NCBI GenBank assembly: GCA_034408745.1
Contig: JAWXCM010000251.1
Coordinates: forward strand, 1 to 61,149
DNA from: JAWXCM01 sp034408745
GTDB lineage: Bacteria; Acidobacteriota; Terriglobia; Bryobacterales; Bryobacteraceae
Direction of reading: 5' to 3'
DNA length: 61,149 nt
Shown piece after piece: positions 51,661 through 60,880 of the stretch. The position numbers were made by a program, and so were the translations under genes. Position 1 is the stretch's first letter; the number at the start of each line of letters is the position of its first letter. The notes below the pieces were generated by a model that had not been told where the DNA came from, did no database searches, and was given only the letters and a program-made list of their open reading frames with translations.

Positions 51661-51695
51661 AATAGCGGTTCAAAACCTACTTAAGCAACTTCAAT

Positions 51696-51722
51696 TGTGC
51701 ATAAATGTGCATCCTTGTGCGT
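51696..51722. repeat. Three 10-bp-phased GTGC repeats, candidate operator
   Basis: GTGCAT at 51697, GTGCAT at 51707 and GTGCGT at 51717 follow each other exactly 10 bp apart, each preceded by T, so they lie on one face of the helix. They sit in the middle of the 108-bp spacer between the HTH regulator and the giant YD-repeat gene, 36 bp from the regulator start. This is what an operator for an oligomeric regulator would look like. Binding by the neighbouring regulator is inference. Confidence 0.55.
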
Positions 51723-51816
51723 TGCGGCGCGATTAGCCCGGGGGGCTTCCGGGTAGACTTAGTCGGAAATGCGGCGGGTACGGCTGCAATATCCTGGTAC
51801 TGAAGCGGAGGGCGGA

Positions 51817-54800
51817 GTGCTCCTGAAGCTGGAATCGGCTATTCGATTTAGAACGAACGTGTCGACGTGGGCGGTCACGGGATTGCTGCTGATGGTACTG
51901 CCGGCGCACGCCGCGACGTTCACCACGAATCCTTCGTCGGGCCAGCAATTGTCAACGAGTTTCTCGTATACAGGCAGTGGCCTCTCTTCAAATAGTACAA
52001 TCCAGCGGTGGTACCAGGGACCGGGTCAGTCCGCAGTCCGCATCTCAGACCAGACGTCACTTTCAAACGGTACTGTCACGTGGTCCTACACATATGTATG
52101 CTCCGACCCACTTGGTACGTGGCAAAACTGGATCGTTGACAGCAAGATCGGGTACACCAGTGCGAAGGTGTCCAACACCGTCTCTGCACACAGCAATTGC
52201 TTCGAGGTCAGCGTCTCAAATGCGTCCGCCTCCGTCACCCAGGGCCAGTCTGCGACATTCAACGTTACCGTCCGGAGCTTAAGCGGCTTCGCGGGTTCGC
52301 TCTCCCTTTCGGTTCTGAATTTGCCAGGCAACCAGGTACTGGCGGGCACGGGCTTCAGCCCGCAGACCGTCAATGTGTCCGCGAACGGCACTGCGCCTTC
52401 GACATTGACAATCGTCACCAACGGTTCCACTCCGACAGGAACAGCCAACATGACTATTCAGGCGACCAGTGGAACGGCCACGAAAACTGCCTCAGCTTCC
52501 CTGACGGTCAGCGGCGCGTACAACCCTACGTTCACGACGAATGTGTCTTCTGGACAGCAACTGACTACCAGTTTCGTCCTGACCGGGAATGGGCTGACTC
52601 CGAACGCCAGCATCCAGCGTTGGTACCAGCGATCTGGCGACAGCGCTGTGCAACTGCCTACGCAAACAGCGAGCGGTTCTGGGTCGATTACATATCCGTA
52701 CACATACCAGTGCTCAGACGCTCCCGGAACATGGTTTAACTGGATCGTGGATATGTCGCGAGGATGGACGAGCCCCACTGTCTCCCATTCCGTGACCCAG
52801 CACCCCAGTTGTGCCGCTGCATTCAGCATCTCTGTATCTCCGTCGACCGCAACCATTTCACAAGGCCAGAACGCAACGTTCGTCGTCACAGTTCAGAGCC
52901 AGAACGCCTTCTCGGGTTCCGTGGTTCTGGACGTATTGAACCTGCCGGGTAATCAAGTGCTCGCCGGGACAGGGTTCAGCACCAAGACGGTTAACGTTCC
53001 CTCGAACGGACAGATAACCTCGACACTCACCGTCGTCACGAACGCCGCTACGCCGACCGGAACCGCGAACATGACCGTGCAAGGAGTAAACGGCGCGCAA
53101 ACTCGCACTTCGCCTGCTCAGTTGAATGTCAACGCATCGGCGCAACCGACGTTTACAACCAATCCTGCGACGGGCCAGCAACTAACCACCAAGTTCACGT
53201 ATTCCGCTGCTGGATTGACGCCGGGGGGAGTTGTGAAGCGATACTACCAGAGCTCGACAGGCCCGGTGATCACGGCTTCTGACACCACCGGCGATGCCTC
53301 AGGGAACCGCACCTGGGACTACAACTACGCATGCAGCGACGCTCCGGATACCTGGTCGAACTGGATCACCGACGTCAGCAAGAACTGGACGAGCCCGAAA
53401 GTGACGAATACGGTATCCGCGAATCCAACTTGCCCTGTAATTACATCCGTGCTTCCAGCGACCCCGCTGGCCAGTCTCGTCGACCAAACCATTACGATTA
53501 ACGGATCCGGGTTCCAGAACCAGGCCTGGATCAAGGTTACGTATTCGGGGGGAAGTTCAGAATTGCGGCCACCCGGTCAGGTCACATTCGTCTCGGACAA
53601 GCAATTAACAGCACTCGTGCGCTTCAGCACCGCCGGCGTATACGGCTTCCAAATCAATAATCCTGACGGCAATGGCGGGCTGGTGTACAACGTCACCGCA
53701 ACGGCGGGGTCGGCACCGACCCTCTCGGCCGTGAATCCGGTTGCCCCCACCGTTAGCGGTCAGAATCAGACTCTCACGTTAACCGGGACGGGGTTTCAGA
53801 GCGGTGCTTCGGTGAACGTCACGTATCCGGGCGGCAGCGGAACACTAACGGGTTCGCAGGTGTCAGTCGTCTCGACGACCTCGATTCAGGTGCAAGTGCT
53901 TCTAAACAATCCCGGGGCCTGGTCATTTCGGGTTACCAATCCGGATGGCAAGCAGTCTGGTTTGCTTCCTGTTACGGTCGCCGCGGGCAACCCTACGCTG
54001 AGCAGCGGGGCAGCTGCTACGCAGCAGAACCAGTCAGTAAAGTTCACGGGTGGAGCTTATAGCGCGAACCAGAGTCTGCAGAGGTGGATGACGCCGCCGG
54101 GCAAGATGATCAACCAGCTTCCCGACGTAAGTTCGAATGCCCAGGGGCTCGTTTCATTCGACTATGCATTTGGCTGTTCCGACCCTGTCGGCACGTATGA
54201 ATTTGTTTTGTTTGACCCTGCGCGTAACCAGTCCAGCAACATCGCCAGCGTCAACCTGACGGCAAATTCGTCTTGCCAGACTACCACCGAACCGACCGCG
54301 ACCATCAATCCGCCTGCCGGGTCGCGTGCGGGTACATTTTTCGCGATCAAGGGCACAAACTTCACGCCACTTGGTGTGGTACGCCTTACGCTGACGCGCT
54401 CTGGCGGAACGAGCCTTGATTTCGGTCAGACCACGGCTAACTTCGGAGGTCAGATCTACTATGCCTGGACTGCGGACTGCAAGACGGCTGTCGACACCTA
54501 CACCCTGGTAGCGACAGATGCGGGCAAGAACAAAACGGCTGGTGCGGCGACCGTTACCATTACGGATGACGCCACGTGCTCAACACCGGGGCCCAAAGTT
54601 AGCTCGGTTTCCCCTAACCCAGTTCCCGGACTGGCGCAAAAACAATACTTTTCGATTGTTGGCACCGCGCTCGGGTTAGACACAACTGTCAAACTCCAGG
54701 GACCGCAAGGCACACAGACATTCACGTCGGCGCAGGCGGATCAAGTGGGCTCAAATCGGATTGTTCTCCAGGTTGCGTTCGGAACGACCGCCGGAGCCTG

Positions 54801-57800
54801 GACAGCTACAGTCTCCGACGCCAGTGGCAGTTCTTCCGTGCAGTTTCAAGTGCTCGAAGGCGCGGCAGCTCCCCAGATCAGCTCCAGCCAAAGATCTGGC
54901 AGACAAGGCACACAATTTCTTACGACAGGTGTGCAGTTTACTAAGAATTCGCAGGTGGACGTGTTTGTCAAAATGCCCGACGGCACGATTGTCCCTCTTG
55001 GGACAGCCAACACCGACGCAAATGGCAACGTCCAGAACACTTACGACAGCAAGCTCGCGCCTCCGGGAGCACAGGCGATCATCTTCCGAGATAAGACGAC
55101 GGGCAAGACCAGTAACGAAGTGATTCGAACCATCAACGCCAACTACCCGGAACGAAAGCTTACGTCAAACGTGAACAGTGGCTCGCATGGTGACCCAATT
55201 GATACGTCGACCGGGAACTATACGTACGACAAGACTGACGTGGCCCTGCCTGGCCCGGGCTTACCGTTTCGCTTCACCCGGTATTACAACGCGCAAGACC
55301 CGGATGGTCCCGTCAAGATCGGGCGGAAGTGGACTCACAACTTTCTGTCTTCAGCGACTGTCAGCGACCAAGACAGTTCCGTGACGATCAACCTTCCTAA
55401 CGGGCAGGTGGCGACATTCGCGTATGCAAATGGTGTATACAGCCCTGTATACGAACGTACACTGCATCGCCTGACCGGAACTCCGACTTCGACACTGGTC
55501 CTCACCACGCGTTCGCAGATCCGCTATTCGTATACGGCAGGGCGGCTGGTGAAGATCGAGGACCGGAACGGCAACGCCAATGTCCTGACGTATGCGGGGG
55601 AGAATCTAACCCAGATTACTGATTCGGCGGGCCGTCAGATCACGTTGGCATATGACGGGAGCGGGCGAATTATCTCTGTTTCCGCGCCACCAGGGCCACG
55701 AACTATTCGGTATGCGTATGACAGTTCCGGAAACTTGGTGACCGTGGACGATGCACGTGGCAAACGTACGACGTTCACGTATGACGCAGCCGGACGGATG
55801 CTTACCGGGGTCGATCCGGAGGGTATCACGTTCGTGACCAACATATACGACGACTCGGGACGAGTTCTCCAGCAATCGGATGGCGAAGGCAACACCTGGA
55901 AGTACGCGTGGGCAGCGGCAGCGGACGGGTCTACCACAACAACTACCATCACGGACCCCGACGCGAACACTTCGACGCACATTCATGACCAGTTCCTAAG
56001 GTTAATCACGATGCGTGATTCGTCCTCCAAAGAAACGCGGTATGAATACGACGCGAATGGGAATCGCACCAAGGTGACGGACAGGCTTGGTCATGTAACG
56101 GCATTCGCGTACGACGAGAGGGGAAACGTGACGAAGATGACCGACGCCGCCGGGAACAGCAATGAGACCACGTGGAACGCGAACAACGATCCCGTGAGCC
56201 GCAAAGATGCGCTTGGAAACACGACCACGCTTGCGTACGACGCGCGCGGAAACCTCACTTCAGTTACTGATGCGAATGGCGGTGTCTCCACTTTCATCGT
56301 CAACGCTGCCGGACAGGTTACGTCCAACACGGACGCGGAGGGTCGTGTCATCACCAATGTTTACGACATCGCGGGAAACCTCACTACGACGAAAGACGCG
56401 GCAAATGGCCAGACCAACTTCACGTGGGATGCAGGTGGACGAAGATTGAGTTCCCAGGATCCGCTGAAGTTCACCACTCAGTTCTCATGGGATGAAAACG
56501 ACAATCTCATTTCCTTCACTGATCCTCTAAGCCAAAAGACCGATTACACATACGACGGAAATAATCACAGGACCTCCGTTAAGGATGCGCTGGGTAGAGT
56601 TACTGGCCTCTCGTACGACAAGAATTATCAGATGAAAGTGGCCACTAATGCGCTCGGCGGAAAGGTTGCGTCTACTTACGACAAGCGCCGTAATCCAGCG
56701 ACCATTACGGATCCGCTTGCCCATACACGGTCCTATACCTATGACGCGGAGGGAAGGTTGATCAAGGAGACCACTCCCGCAGGTGTTGTGAATATCTTCG
56801 GATATGACGCAGAAGGGAACAGGACGTCGGTGACAGACGGATCAGCCAGGACGACCACCACCACTTTCGATGTCAACAACAGGCCGGTCTCGATAGCTGA
56901 CCCGCTCGGTTCCAAAACCTTGATGGATTATGATGCGGCTGGCCGGGTAACTGCGTTGGTGGATGCTGCTGGGAATCGGACTGAAAACACGTACGACAAG
57001 CTTGGCAGGCTCACCGCTGTTAAGAATGCGGCTTCTGGCATTACTCGATTCGAATACGATCGCGTCGGCAATCGCACGGCGATCACGGATCCGAGAGGCA
57101 AGAAGACTACGTTTACCTGGAGCGCGATCAATCAGCTGCTTACCGTCCGTGACCCGTTGGGCAATGTTGTGTCCAACACATGGGATGCAGCAGGAAACCT
57201 GACTACGGTACAGGACGGCAACGGAAACACTCGGGCCTTTACATGGGACGGCAACCGCCGTAACACAGGAATAACCTGGACGGGAGGTGGCGTGGTTACC
57301 TTCACCTACGACGCGGTGGGCAATCGAACCCAGATGAGTGATGCCATCGGAACTTCGAAATATACGTTCGATTCGCTAAACCGTACGACGGGCTATCAAC
57401 ACCCACTTGGCACGCAATTCACGTTTGCCTTCGATGCGGCTTCGAACCGGACAGGCGTGCTGTACGGCCCGGGAAAGCAAGCGACGTCGACGTTTGACGC
57501 GGATAACCGGCTGACCAGTGTTCGTGACTGGAACAATTCCCAAACCGGTTACGCCTACGATGCCACTGGCCGGGTAATCACAATGACTCAGCCGAATGGC
57601 GTGACGGCAACGTGGGCGTACGACGCCGCAGGGCAGACAACCAGGATTGAGTATAAGAAAGGAAGCACCAGCATTTACACAGAGACCGTGGCATGGTCAA
57701 ACAATGGCAATCCCATCAACAACGACATCTCCGGCCTAACCGGCGCCGAGTTCACGCCATCAACCATCAATTACACCTATGACGATGCCGGACGGCTGAC

Positions 57801-59004
57801 CGCAACCTCGCTAGGTCCTGTAGGCAACGACAAGAACAGCAATGTGGTTCTCATGCCAGCGGGTAGTGGGAACACCGCGATTACCTATGATCAGAACAAC
57901 CGTGCGACTCGCCTTACGGGCGGGGGTGTCGAGGCGCAATTGCGGTATTTCGGCGACGGTCGACTAGCGGAAATGTTCACCGGCGGCACAGCACGCTATA
58001 TCCAGGATCCGATGGCCGCCAACAACAGGATTCTCGCGGAGGTGGACGCAGCAGGTAACGTCCAGACGGCCTACCTGTACGGCGTCGGCATGGTGTCGCA
58101 AATCGCCGCGGCAGGGACCCAGTACTTTGCTCACAACCTTCAAGGCTCGACCGTAGCGCTGACTGACTCTGGCGGTGCGGCCGTTGGGACTTTCCGTTAC
58201 GATCCGTTCGGTCGGGTCGTCGTGAATAGCGCGTCGAAGTCAACCAGCTTTCTGTTTCTCGGGAGGCACTCGGTCCCTGTCGTGGCTGGTGGCTATACGA
58301 TGATGACGCATCGCTTGTACGACGCAGCTACCGGGCGTTTCACGGGCTTCGACCCCGCTCACTACACGCTCGACGTATCTTTGAGTGGATTTGTTTATGG
58401 CAAGCAGAATCCGCTGAGCCTCATCGACCCGAGGGGCCTTTGGGCTGAAACGGTTCTTGATGGTCTCAGTGGCTTTGTCGCTGCCGGCGATATAGGGGTA
58501 AACATCGCGAAGAAAGCTAAGTTCGCGCCGAAGGTCTCGAAGTTGATAAAGGGTGCGGATAAGTTTTTGGGGCAAGCGGGTGCCGCTCTTGACATCTTCG
58601 ACCTTGGTACGTCATGGTATGAGCTCAATAAAGCTGCGACATCGGGTGGTGATGTGGTTGCGTCATTGCACGAGCTTCGCAACAAGAGCGCTTCCGTTCT
58701 GGCGCTTCAAGTCGTCGGCCTGAATCCTTACACGGGCACCTTTGCGGCCGGCGCAACACTTGGCAATCTCGCATATAAATACAATGTGCTTGGAACAAAG
58801 TCCATTGCCGACCCGCTCGTCGGGGGTGTTGTGCGGGCGGGCTTCGCTGTTACGGGCAACAACTTCGAGGACTGGAGCTCAAAACCCAACTGGTTAGACG
58901 ATGTCGATGAACCCATGAAACTCGTTGATCAAGGGCTCAACAAAGCGGGAGACTGGGCGACCAGCAGCTTCAACGCCGTTAGTAACTGGACGTTTCCATG
59001 GTAA
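51817..59004 (+). CDS. Giant secreted YD-repeat (RHS-like) protein with Ig-type modules
   Basis: This is about 2,395 residues (2,411 from the ATG at 51769). The GTG start is preferred because GGAGG lies 5 bases before it. Numbering from 51769: a signal peptide ends near 45 (LLLMVLPAHAA). Five related two-cysteine modules lie at about 49-144, 255-349, 461-556, 744-836 and 844-938, and two BACON/Ig-like domains at 145-250 and 350-455. IPT/TIG-like domains are at 557-740 and 939-1125. DUF6531 is at 1138-1207 (DPIDTSTGNYTYDKTD), YD repeats at about 1217-2160, an RHS-like core end at about 2138-2224 (RLYDAATGRFTGFDPAHY; NPLSLIDPRGLW), and a 187-residue tip. Relatives enclose a toxin in the YD shell. 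The tip is not recognised. Confidence 0.9.
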   Translation: MLLKLESAIRFRTNVSTWAVTGLLLMVLPAHAATFTTNPSSGQQLSTSFSYTGSGLSSNSTIQRWYQGPGQSAVRISDQTSLSNGTVTWSYTYVCSDPLGTWQNWIVDSKIGYTSAKVSNTVSAHSNCFEVSVSNASASVTQGQSATFNVTVRSLSGFAGSLSLSVLNLPGNQVLAGTGFSPQTVNVSANGTAPSTLTIVTNGSTPTGTANMTIQATSGTATKTASASLTVSGAYNPTFTTNVSSGQQLTTSFVLTGNGLTPNASIQRWYQRSGDSAVQLPTQTASGSGSITYPYTYQCSDAPGTWFNWIVDMSRGWTSPTVSHSVTQHPSCAAAFSISVSPSTATISQGQNATFVVTVQSQNAFSGSVVLDVLNLPGNQVLAGTGFSTKTVNVPSNGQITSTLTVVTNAATPTGTANMTVQGVNGAQTRTSPAQLNVNASAQPTFTTNPATGQQLTTKFTYSAAGLTPGGVVKRYYQSSTGPVITASDTTGDASGNRTWDYNYACSDAPDTWSNWITDVSKNWTSPKVTNTVSANPTCPVITSVLPATPLASLVDQTITINGSGFQNQAWIKVTYSGGSSELRPPGQVTFVSDKQLTALVRFSTAGVYGFQINNPDGNGGLVYNVTATAGSAPTLSAVNPVAPTVSGQNQTLTLTGTGFQSGASVNVTYPGGSGTLTGSQVSVVSTTSIQVQVLLNNPGAWSFRVTNPDGKQSGLLPVTVAAGNPTLSSGAAATQQNQSVKFTGGAYSANQSLQRWMTPPGKMINQLPDVSSNAQGLVSFDYAFGCSDPVGTYEFVLFDPARNQSSNIASVNLTANSSCQTTTEPTATINPPAGSRAGTFFAIKGTNFTPLGVVRLTLTRSGGTSLDFGQTTANFGGQIYYAWTADCKTAVDTYTLVATDAGKNKTAGAATVTITDDATCSTPGPKVSSVSPNPVPGLAQKQYFSIVGTALGLDTTVKLQGPQGTQTFTSAQADQVGSNRIVLQVAFGTTAGAWTATVSDASGSSSVQFQVLEGAAAPQISSSQRSGRQGTQFLTTGVQFTKNSQVDVFVKMPDGTIVPLGTANTDANGNVQNTYDSKLAPPGAQAIIFRDKTTGKTSNEVIRTINANYPERKLTSNVNSGSHGDPIDTSTGNYTYDKTDVALPGPGLPFRFTRYYNAQDPDGPVKIGRKWTHNFLSSATVSDQDSSVTINLPNGQVATFAYANGVYSPVYERTLHRLTGTPTSTLVLTTRSQIRYSYTAGRLVKIEDRNGNANVLTYAGENLTQITDSAGRQITLAYDGSGRIISVSAPPGPRTIRYAYDSSGNLVTVDDARGKRTTFTYDAAGRMLTGVDPEGITFVTNIYDDSGRVLQQSDGEGNTWKYAWAAAADGSTTTTTITDPDANTSTHIHDQFLRLITMRDSSSKETRYEYDANGNRTKVTDRLGHVTAFAYDERGNVTKMTDAAGNSNETTWNANNDPVSRKDALGNTTTLAYDARGNLTSVTDANGGVSTFIVNAAGQVTSNTDAEGRVITNVYDIAGNLTTTKDAANGQTNFTWDAGGRRLSSQDPLKFTTQFSWDENDNLISFTDPLSQKTDYTYDGNNHRTSVKDALGRVTGLSYDKNYQMKVATNALGGKVASTYDKRRNPATITDPLAHTRSYTYDAEGRLIKETTPAGVVNIFGYDAEGNRTSVTDGSARTTTTTFDVNNRPVSIADPLGSKTLMDYDAAGRVTALVDAAGNRTENTYDKLGRLTAVKNAASGITRFEYDRVGNRTAITDPRGKKTTFTWSAINQLLTVRDPLGNVVSNTWDAAGNLTTVQDGNGNTRAFTWDGNRRNTGITWTGGGVVTFTYDAVGNRTQMSDAIGTSKYTFDSLNRTTGYQHPLGTQFTFAFDAASNRTGVLYGPGKQATSTFDADNRLTSVRDWNNSQTGYAYDATGRVITMTQPNGVTATWAYDAAGQTTRIEYKKGSTSIYTETVAWSNNGNPINNDISGLTGAEFTPSTINYTYDDAGRLTATSLGPVGNDKNSNVVLMPAGSGNTAITYDQNNRATRLTGGGVEAQLRYFGDGRLAEMFTGGTARYIQDPMAANNRILAEVDAAGNVQTAYLYGVGMVSQIAAAGTQYFAHNLQGSTVALTDSGGAAVGTFRYDPFGRVVVNSASKSTSFLFLGRHSVPVVAGGYTMMTHRLYDAATGRFTGFDPAHYTLDVSLSGFVYGKQNPLSLIDPRGLWAETVLDGLSGFVAAGDIGVNIAKKAKFAPKVSKLIKGADKFLGQAGAALDIFDLGTSWYELNKAATSGGDVVASLHELRNKSASVLALQVVGLNPYTGTFAAGATLGNLAYKYNVLGTKSIADPLVGGVVRAGFAVTGNNFEDWSSKPNWLDDVDEPMKLVDQGLNKAGDWATSSFNAVSNWTFPW
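51913..54580 (+). repeat. Five copies of a two-cysteine beta module in the YD-repeat protein
   Basis: The modules start with a variant of TFTTNPSSGQQLSTSFSYTG and have IQRWYQ in the middle. A cysteine follows in VCSDPLGTWQNWIVD, and a second cysteine closes each copy (HSNC, HPSC, NPTC, NSSC, DATC). Copies 1-3 are closely alike; copies 4 and 5 are diverged but keep both cysteines. Each pair could form one disulfide. The first two copies are each followed by the same Ig/BACON-like partner domain, so the array grew by duplicating a two-domain unit. Confidence 0.75.
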
Positions 59005-60440
59005 ACACAATTATCTTGCCGAGGGACCACGCGAGAGTGAACATCTTGGGACCACATACAGTCTGGATAAGTTCCTTCTGGATTGCCTTCCTCCTTTGCG
59101 TCTTGTCCCAATCTGGATCAGGTGCGACGGCCAGGTATGACAGCCTTAACAGGCTCACTTCCGACACTTTCCCCAACGGCGCAATAGTTAGTTACACCTA
59201 CGACGCGAACGGAAATCGTACGCGTCACCTGATAGAGGTACCTGGCTTCGTCGCGCCGGCACTCGTAACGGACAAGAGCGCGCTGAGTTTTACCGCAGCA
59301 TCCTTACAAACGCAGGCTGTGAACATTACAAACGCGGCCGCCGGAGTACTGTCATGGAGCTTAAGTTCCGGGGCAGGATGGCTGAAGGTATCTGCGTCTT
59401 CCGGGTCTACGCCAAGTGCAGTGACGGTAACGGCCGACCCAACCGGTCTTGCGCCCGGCACTTACAATGCAAATCTGACCATAACCGCACCGTCACTTGC
59501 GGCGAAGGTGGTAACCGCTTCGTTGGTCGTCGCTTCGCCTTGCCCGGTCACGCTTAGCACATACACCCTGAACGTGCCCGCAGTCGGAACTCGCGGTACG
59601 TTGCAACTCACGGCGGGCAATTGCACCTGGAACGCCAGCACGCCTGTTCTGTGGGTGGTGGTGTCCCTCACAGGCACGGGATCGGGAGGGTTCTACTACA
59701 ATATCGCGCCGAACTTTGGAACAAACGGCAGGCGGGTAATCATTCCCGTAGGCGATAGAACCCTCACTATCGATCAGGCAGGCGCAACAGGCACACCGGA
59801 CGAACGCTTTGTGTCGCTCCTCTACTACTCGTTCTTCGGCAGGATTCCTTCTACACAGGAAATTGCGGTCCAAACTGCTGCCCTGCGGAGCATGTCGCGT
59901 ACAGATCTTACACTGTTCTTCTACGGCAGTGACGAGTTCAACCTGGTTGGTCGATTTGTCGCGGGCCTGTATGTCGGGCTGCTCAACCGTGATCCCGAGT
60001 TCGCCGGCTACATCTATCAGAGGGACGCGCTTCTGAACGGCATTGCAAATCCTGTGAGCATCACGGGCAACTTCTTGCTGTCTCAGGAATTCCAGCTTCA
60101 GAATCCGAATCTGACAGACGCTTCCTTCGTTCGCGTGATGTACCGCCAAGTGCTGTTACGTGAGGCTAAGCAGGATGAGGTCGACTTCCAGGTCCGCGAA
60201 GCGTTGCAGAAGGGCGTTTCACGGGTGCAGTTTGCCTTCAGCATGTTGAACACGCCAGAATTTCGCATTGGTACCGGCCCCCGGCTGACCGCGTTTCTGC
60301 TGTACGCGTGCCTGCTTCAGCGCGAGGCTACCGCGATCGAGAAGGACGGTCGCGCACGTGCGATTGCAAGTGGAACGCCACTGCGCGACCTTGTGAGCGA
60401 GTTCGTCAACTCCGGCGAATTCTTACAGTTGCTGCAGTAA
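58998..60440 (+). CDS. BACON/DUF4214 protein coupled to the YD-repeat gene
   Basis: This is up to 480 residues. Its ATG lies in the last codons of the YD-repeat gene (7-bp overlap), so translation is coupled; GTG at 59037 is an alternative start. An N-terminal hydrophobic helix (VWISSFWIAFLLCVLSQSG) acts as a signal or anchor. Residues about 50-80 are one lone YD unit (RYDSLNRLTSDTFPNGAIV, YTYDANGNRTR). Two BACON-like domains follow (SALSFTAASLQTQAVNITN; GTLQLTAGNCTWNAS). Residues about 270-480 hold DUF4214 helices (DERFVSLLYYSFFGRIPS, FVAGLYVGLLNRDPEF, FVRVMYRQVLLREAK). DUF4214 occurs in surface and glycan proteins. It may be a partner or immunity-like factor for the tip; this is inference. 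Confidence 0.8.
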   Translation: MVNTIILPRDHARVNILGPHTVWISSFWIAFLLCVLSQSGSGATARYDSLNRLTSDTFPNGAIVSYTYDANGNRTRHLIEVPGFVAPALVTDKSALSFTAASLQTQAVNITNAAAGVLSWSLSSGAGWLKVSASSGSTPSAVTVTADPTGLAPGTYNANLTITAPSLAAKVVTASLVVASPCPVTLSTYTLNVPAVGTRGTLQLTAGNCTWNASTPVLWVVVSLTGTGSGGFYYNIAPNFGTNGRRVIIPVGDRTLTIDQAGATGTPDERFVSLLYYSFFGRIPSTQEIAVQTAALRSMSRTDLTLFFYGSDEFNLVGRFVAGLYVGLLNRDPEFAGYIYQRDALLNGIANPVSITGNFLLSQEFQLQNPNLTDASFVRVMYRQVLLREAKQDEVDFQVREALQKGVSRVQFAFSMLNTPEFRIGTGPRLTAFLLYACLLQREATAIEKDGRARAIASGTPLRDLVSEFVNSGEFLQLLQ

Positions 60441-60591
60441 CTGGCCGGCGACAAGACCCGCCCGGAAACGTGGAGTCGTTGAATGCTCGCACTGCGCCAC
60501 GCCTGTGACCTGAGGTAAGCGGCTGGTGAACCGCCTTGCTCCGCAGGGCTGGAATGTGCTGGCCTGAGAGCAGGCCTGGAGCGGTTTCCAG

Positions 60592-60880
60592 TTAAAGATG
60601 TACACATGGCCCGCGAAGGCATCCAGTTGCAGGTGGTCCCGTACCAGCGCGTGTACAGACCGTCGAAGCTTCGCCGCAGGTCGGTGGGCGCCAGGCACAA
60701 GTACACCCGCACACTGGCAGGCAAATGGATCGTCGCCGCACGGCGTCCAGCACCAGCCGCAGCATGGCCTCATTGACGCTCGAGCCGATGCGCAGATGTT
60801 CGCACATTCAGGACCAGTTCCAGAGACACGCCGCCATCTTTGCGCGTTCGGCGTCACCGTCTCGATTACCGTGTCGGCGA
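60592..60880 (-). mobile_element. IS66-family remnant (orf1 end and orf2 start)
   Basis: On the minus strand, pieces in different frames match the accessory genes of IS66 elements. An orf1-like end reads SLELV and then LRIGSSVNEAMLRLVLDAVR. An orf2 (TnpB) start follows, ASVRVYLCLAPTDLRRSFDG, then after a frameshift HALVRDHLQLDAFAGHVYIF. The main transposase is missing and at least two frameshifts are needed, so it is inactive. Terminal repeats were not identified. Between 60441 and 60591 nothing else is supported. Confidence 0.65.

Noticed and set aside
51696..51722. CRISPR-like array in the regulator spacer
   Set aside because: The repeats are only about 7 bp with 3-bp gaps, far too short for CRISPR; they fit an operator better.
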